Shown piece by piece: positions 60,939 to 64,000 of a stretch of DNA of 64,000 nt (the first letter of the stretch is position 1; each line of letters starts with the position of its first letter). The position numbers and the translations under genes are program-made. Below the pieces are notes generated by a model. That model saw nothing but the letters and a program-made list of their open reading frames with translations. It made no database searches and was not told the DNA's origin. The DNA is from UBA5078 sp051252515. GTDB taxonomy: Bacteria; Pseudomonadota; Gammaproteobacteria; Pseudomonadales; Pseudohongiellaceae. Location of the stretch: contig JBPOFS010000001.1 of the NCBI GenBank assembly GCA_051252515.1, positions 558,001-622,000 on the forward strand, written 5' to 3'.

Positions 60939-61724
60939 ATGTCCGACAATCGCAAAACGAATAATGACTCCGACCCTAGCACTACACACTTTGGTTATGA
61001 ACAAGTGCCGGTGCAAGAGAAAGCCAAACGAGTGGGCCAGGTATTCCACTCCGTTGCAGGCAAATACGATGTCATGAACGATTTGATGTCTTTGGGCAGC
61101 CATCGACTAGTCAAGCGATACGCCGTGGAACTAAGCGGTGTGCGCACAGGGCAAAGCGTCTTAGATTTAGCCGGCGGCACGGGCGATTTCACTATTCGCT
61201 TCTCTTCCCTAGTGGGCAAAACCGGCCAAGTGGTACTTGCCGACATCAACGCCTCTATGTTGCAAGTTGGTCGGGATCGGCTTATCGACAAGGGCATCAC
61301 AGAAAACGTGATGTATAGCCAAGTAAATGCGGAGCAACTGCCCTTTGCAGAGGGGACGTTTGACTGCGTATGTATTGCCTATGGCCTGCGTAATGTAACG
61401 GATAAAGATGCTGCCTTGCGCTCAATGCTATCCGTACTGAAGCCTGGTGGTCGCGCCATCGTCCTAGAATTCTCCAAACCTAAGAGTGGTTTAGTCGGAA
61501 AGGCCTATGACGGTTATTCGGCGCTATGGCCAATAGTCGGAAAATTAGTGACAGGAGATGCTGACAGCTACCGCTACTTGGTTGAGTCAATTCGCATGCA
61601 CCCAGATCAAGAGACGCTTAAGTCCATGATGGAAGAGGCCGGTTTTACTGATTGCCGATACCACGATGTGATGGGCGGAGTCTGCGCTATCCACTTAGGT
61701 TTCAAACCGTTAGAAGCGCAATAA
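60939..61724 (+). CDS. ubiE: Ubiquinone/menaquinone biosynthesis C-methyltransferase
   Basis: The 261-residue SAM-dependent enzyme has the UbiE signatures YDVMNDLMSLGSHRLVKR, VLDLAGGTGDFTIRFS for SAM, YGLRNVTDKDAALRSMLSVL and YRYLVESIRMHPDQETLKSM. It methylates the benzoquinol ring in ubiquinone (and demethylmenaquinol) synthesis. AGGA precedes the ATG. It is followed by ubiJ after 16 bp; ubiB, the usual third gene, is not next. Confidence 0.98.
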   Translation: MSDNRKTNNDSDPSTTHFGYEQVPVQEKAKRVGQVFHSVAGKYDVMNDLMSLGSHRLVKRYAVELSGVRTGQSVLDLAGGTGDFTIRFSSLVGKTGQVVLADINASMLQVGRDRLIDKGITENVMYSQVNAEQLPFAEGTFDCVCIAYGLRNVTDKDAALRSMLSVLKPGGRAIVLEFSKPKSGLVGKAYDGYSALWPIVGKLVTGDADSYRYLVESIRMHPDQETLKSMMEEAGFTDCRYHDVMGGVCAIHLGFKPLEAQ

Positions 61725-61740
61725 GCGCAGGACGCCTACG

Positions 61741-62373
61741 ATGAACGCGATGCTAAGCAGCAGCCTTTGTGCGCCTATCGAAGGCCTGATAAACGCACTA
61801 CTCGCGCAGGACCCTGCCGCCCTTGTGCAATTGCAGCCTTACAGTGGCAAAGTTCTGCATTGCGAGTGCACCTCCCCGGTGCATTTTGAGTGTTATTTAT
61901 TGGTTGAAGATTCCCGAATCGCTCTGCAAAGCCTGTATGAAGGCGAGCCCGATGCTAGCCTCAGTGCGAGCGCTAGCGCATTCGCTAAAATCGCGATGAG
62001 CAGCTCACAAACAGAGGCTCTTTTCTCTCCTGATATTACGCTGATGGGTGATACCCACTTGATACAAGCATTGCACGGGATCATTGCAAAGCTTGAAATT
62101 GACTGGGAAGCCCACTTTTCCGTGATCGTTGGCGACGTCGCTAGCCACCAGCTTGGGCAATTCTTCAGCAAATCTCAACGCTGGGCCGCACAGACCAAAG
62201 ACGCCGTTCTTGAAGACATTGAAGAATATCTGCATGAAGAGTCGCAGATCCTCCCCAATAAAGTCGAATTTGCGCATTTTGCTACGCGCTTGGATGAACT
62301 CAAGCTCACTCTGGACCGTATAAATGCCAGAACACAGCGCTTAAACAAGACGTTAGACGAATTTTCCAACTAG
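61741..62373 (+). CDS. ubiJ: Ubiquinone biosynthesis accessory factor UbiJ
   Basis: The 210-residue protein has an N-terminal SCP2-like lipid-binding domain (about 30-125) and a helical C-terminal tail with LDELKLTLDRINARTQRLNK, as in UbiJ. It is a soluble scaffold of the Ubi complex that binds ubiquinone intermediates. It is translationally close to ubiE. A stem-loop overlaps its stop and could separate it from the bufferin operon that follows in place of ubiB. Confidence 0.93.
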   Translation: MNAMLSSSLCAPIEGLINALLAQDPAALVQLQPYSGKVLHCECTSPVHFECYLLVEDSRIALQSLYEGEPDASLSASASAFAKIAMSSSQTEALFSPDITLMGDTHLIQALHGIIAKLEIDWEAHFSVIVGDVASHQLGQFFSKSQRWAAQTKDAVLEDIEEYLHEESQILPNKVEFAHFATRLDELKLTLDRINARTQRLNKTLDEFSN

Positions 62374-62405
62374 ACCTGTAACGTTGCAGACATTACCTAG
62401 GTCTA
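62371..62405. terminator. Bulged hairpin at the end of ubiJ
   Basis: TAGACCTGTAA (62371-62381) and TTACCTAGGTCTA (62393-62405) pair over 11 bp with a 2-base bulge and an 11-base loop. It begins at the ubiJ stop codon. No U-tract follows, so termination is uncertain, but it may isolate ubiEJ from the buf genes. Confidence 0.4.
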
Positions 62406-62457
62406 ATCACGTAATGAAACACTGTATAGAGCAACAGTGGCAAAGTGTCACAGAGCC

Positions 62458-62485
62458 TTGTAATAAGCAGGCATAGTAGGATAAT
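62458..62485 (+). promoter_or_regulatory. Candidate promoter of the buf operon
   Basis: TTGTAA (62458-62463) and GATAAT (62480-62485) are 16 bp apart in the 171-bp ubiJ-bufA gap. A GTCACA just upstream (62447-62452) could instead belong to an ECF-type -35; buf operons in other bacteria are often driven by ECF sigma factors. A TCCCGC/GCGGGA dyad precedes the bufA ribosome site. Confidence 0.35.
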
Positions 62486-62544
62486 CAAACTCATACCTCC
62501 CGCAGAGCCCCAAAAGGGCGGGAAATGATTAGGAGAAATCAACG

Positions 62545-62997
62545 ATGAAAACGACTGATGGTTTGAAACTCGCGTCTTCTGCAGCTGCACTTTTAGTAGC
62601 CTCTGTAGCAATGTCTTCGGCAACTCAAGCGGCAGATGTCGCAGAGCCCGTCAAAGTAAGCGAGTGCCAAGGGCTGGAAGGCACCACTAGCGCCGTAAGC
62701 TTTGCTAGTGGTCACGCGATGATTTCCAAAAGTTTCTGCGACAAACTAGGCGGCACTCAAACAGCTACCGCATCTCTGCCTGCACAGGCACCTGTGGCAG
62801 CCGGCGTACAAGTGGCCTACTGCAATGACTTATTCAGCTGCAACACGTTCAGTGCCTGCAAAGGCAACGGTAATGATAACTGTGCCGGTCAAAACACTTG
62901 CCACGGCATTGGGTTTGTAGCCATCTCCTCAAGCGACATGAGCATTTCTGAGCAAATGTGCGGCAAGCTTGGCGGCAATTTAATCAGCGCCCTTTAA
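62545..62997 (+). CDS. bufA: Bufferin-type RiPP precursor with signal peptide
   Basis: The 150-residue product has an N-terminal export signal (about 1-30; cleavage likely near TQA-ADV) and eight Cys (41, 65, 93, 99, 105, 113, 119, 139). The region 93-144 has the pattern of BufA2-type bufferins: YCNDLFSC, CKGNGNDNC, AGQNTCHGIGFVAI, then a later CGKLGG. Such precursors are modified by a DUF692 oxidase and partner, and some core Cys become thiooxazoles; the exported products bind copper. The next genes encode exactly those partners. Residues 41-70 repeat the outer frame of the domain (C...CDKLGG) without the inner Cys, an unusual extension. AGGAG precedes the ATG. Confidence 0.82.
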   Translation: MKTTDGLKLASSAAALLVASVAMSSATQAADVAEPVKVSECQGLEGTTSAVSFASGHAMISKSFCDKLGGTQTATASLPAQAPVAAGVQVAYCNDLFSCNTFSACKGNGNDNCAGQNTCHGIGFVAISSSDMSISEQMCGKLGGNLISAL

Positions 62998-63011
62998 AGC
63001 GGGAGCTCACC

Positions 63012-63854
63012 ATGCTTGGCTACGGCCTGGGTCTGCGCAGCGTTCACTATGACTACGTATTGACCCATCGGCCTACGCAAGTCGATTGGTTTGAACTCAT
63101 CACGGAAAATTATCTTGCCCCCGGTGGCCGACCACGCGCCGTCATTCGCAAGATCCGTGAAAATTACCCCGTAGTCCTGCATGGCCTTTCCTTTAACGTA
63201 GGCACAGACGAAGAGCCCGACTGGGACTATTTGCGCCAACTGCGGCAATTAAGCGATGAAATTGAGCCAGCCTGGGTGTCCGACCACTTATGCTGGACTG
63301 GATTGGACGGCTACACATCTCACGACTTGCTCCCCATTTCATACAATGCCGAAAGCCTCGCCCGTTGCGCGAGCAAAGTGAATCAAATTCAAGACTTCCT
63401 CGGCCGCACTATTGTGCTCGAAAACCCTTCGATTTATATCGGGTTTCGCTCCAGCACGATGAGCGAGGCGGACTACATCAATGAGTTGGTCGCCCGCACC
63501 GGATGCGAAGTATTACTCGACATCAATAATGTCTATGTCTCGGCATTTAATTTAGGACTCGACCCTTATGCGATAGTCGATGCCTTAAACGCCCCCTCCA
63601 TTAAGCAATTTCATTTAGCCGGCCACACCCACAACGGCAACCATATAATCGACACCCACGATCATCCAGTCTGCGACGACGTCTGGAAACTTTACGCCCA
63701 CGCCTGCAAACGCTTCGGACCAGTGGCCACGTTATTAGAGCGTGATGATCACATTCCCGAGTTCCCTGAGCTTATTCAAGAGTTACAAATGGCTCGTCAA
63801 CTGCAGGAACAGGCACTTGGTATTGCCTCCAACAGCAGCGGCACCAAACAGTGA
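63012..63854 (+). CDS. bufB: DUF692 multinuclear non-haem iron oxidase (MNIO), BufB type
   Basis: The 280-residue TIM-barrel protein has MNIO metal and active-site segments: GYGLGLRS at the start, WFELITENYL (Glu32), VLHGLSFNVG (His57), SDHLCW (Asp91, His92), LENPSIYI (Glu137), LLDINNVYVSAFN (Asp170, Asn173), FHLAGHT (His201, His205), DTHDHPV (Asp214, His216, His218) and LLERDDHIPE. Relatives (MbnB, TglH, BufB) use a two- or three-iron centre to oxidise Cys in peptides. ATG 63012 with GGGAG was preferred over the frame from 62958, which overlaps bufA. It follows bufA by 14 bp and overlaps bufC as GTGA. Confidence 0.93.
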   Translation: MLGYGLGLRSVHYDYVLTHRPTQVDWFELITENYLAPGGRPRAVIRKIRENYPVVLHGLSFNVGTDEEPDWDYLRQLRQLSDEIEPAWVSDHLCWTGLDGYTSHDLLPISYNAESLARCASKVNQIQDFLGRTIVLENPSIYIGFRSSTMSEADYINELVARTGCEVLLDINNVYVSAFNLGLDPYAIVDALNAPSIKQFHLAGHTHNGNHIIDTHDHPVCDDVWKLYAHACKRFGPVATLLERDDHIPEFPELIQELQMARQLQEQALGIASNSSGTKQ

Positions 63855-64000
63855 ACTGGAAAGAGGAACAAGCACAGTTTTGGGCCTGGATTAATCGCCC
63901 TCAAGACCTCAGTGAAAAGGCAGACTCAATCGCGGCATTAATGGCACCTCACAGCCATATCGGTCAGGCCCAAGCGGTCTCAATCTATAATAATGCGTTC
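63851..64000 (+). CDS. bufC: BufC-type DUF2063 partner protein (cut by window end)
   Basis: Only the first 50 codons are inside the window. They start at a GTG overlapping the bufB stop and read as the N-terminal domain of DUF2063 proteins, ending in IGQAQAVSIYNNAF, the conserved (H/A)xxxSIYxxN(A/Y)F segment. In bufferin and TglHI-like systems the DUF2063 or similar partner binds the precursor and presents it to the MNIO enzyme. The rest of the gene, and any bufD (DoxX-like membrane protein), lie beyond the window. Confidence 0.8.
   Translation, partial: MNWKEEQAQFWAWINRPQDLSEKADSIAALMAPHSHIGQAQAVSIYNNAF

Noticed and set aside
62958..63011. Upstream extension of bufB into bufA
   Set aside because: The extension overlaps bufA and lacks MNIO similarity; ATG 63012 has a good ribosome site.

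Overview
The window is a stretch of a gammaproteobacterial chromosome of intermediate GC content. Its housekeeping gene order follows the Pseudomonas/Cellvibrionales pattern: dapB-carA-carB-greA-yhbY-ftsH-folP-glmM-tpiA-secG-tRNA-Leu-tRNA-fMet-rimP-nusA-infB-rbfA-truB-rpsO-pnp, then hemE, damX-aroB-aroK-pilQPONM, mrcA, rpmE, priA, ftsN-like, hslVU and ubiE-ubiJ. A Xanthomonas/Caulobacter-type TonB receptor, sodium-coupled amino-acid carriers and an NhaC antiporter suggest a marine or otherwise saline, peptide-using heterotroph. No rRNA, CRISPR array, prophage or insertion sequence was seen.

Layout. 1-1.3 kb: the end of a MATE exporter and tpm. 1.3-14 kb: an accessory block with a TonB-dependent receptor and a secreted propeller-like protein, two AGCS sodium/amino-acid symporters, an NhaC antiporter, a Tat-exported M28-like protein, gamma-glutamyltranspeptidase, a D-amino-acid-type transaminase and a GNAT acetyltransferase. 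This looks like uptake and turnover of peptides or amino acids; dyad-symmetric sequences lie in both divergent promoter regions. 14-35.7 kb: the translation, transcription and RNA-decay operon that starts at an initiator tRNA, followed by the secG-tpiA-glmM-folP-ftsH and greA-carB-carA-dapB groups. All of this is on the minus strand except yhbY.

35.7-46 kb: an ECF sigma factor with a DUF3379 membrane partner, an acyl-CoA dehydrogenase, comF, a very small TonB-receptor-like barrel, folK, hemE, damX, aroB and aroK. 46-51.4 kb: pilMNOPQ, the type IV pilus alignment complex and secretin. 52-62.4 kb: penicillin-binding protein 1A, ribosomal protein L31, chorismate mutase, PriA, an FtsN-like SPOR protein, the HslVU protease, a DUF971 protein, and UbiE and UbiJ of ubiquinone synthesis.

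62.5-64 kb: the most notable element is a bufferin-type RiPP operon. It has a Cys-rich precursor with a signal peptide (bufA), a DUF692/MNIO iron oxidase (bufB) and the start of its DUF2063 partner (bufC), cut by the window end. The precursor has an N-terminal partial duplication of its own cysteine frame. Regulatory structures read from sequence include a carAB leader with promoter, a 37-codon leader ORF, a strong terminator and an overlapping UUG start. The tRNA-fMet-rimP leader has a strong promoter, two tandem terminators and a decayed tRNA copy. Positions and starts come from reading the sequence; no database search was possible.
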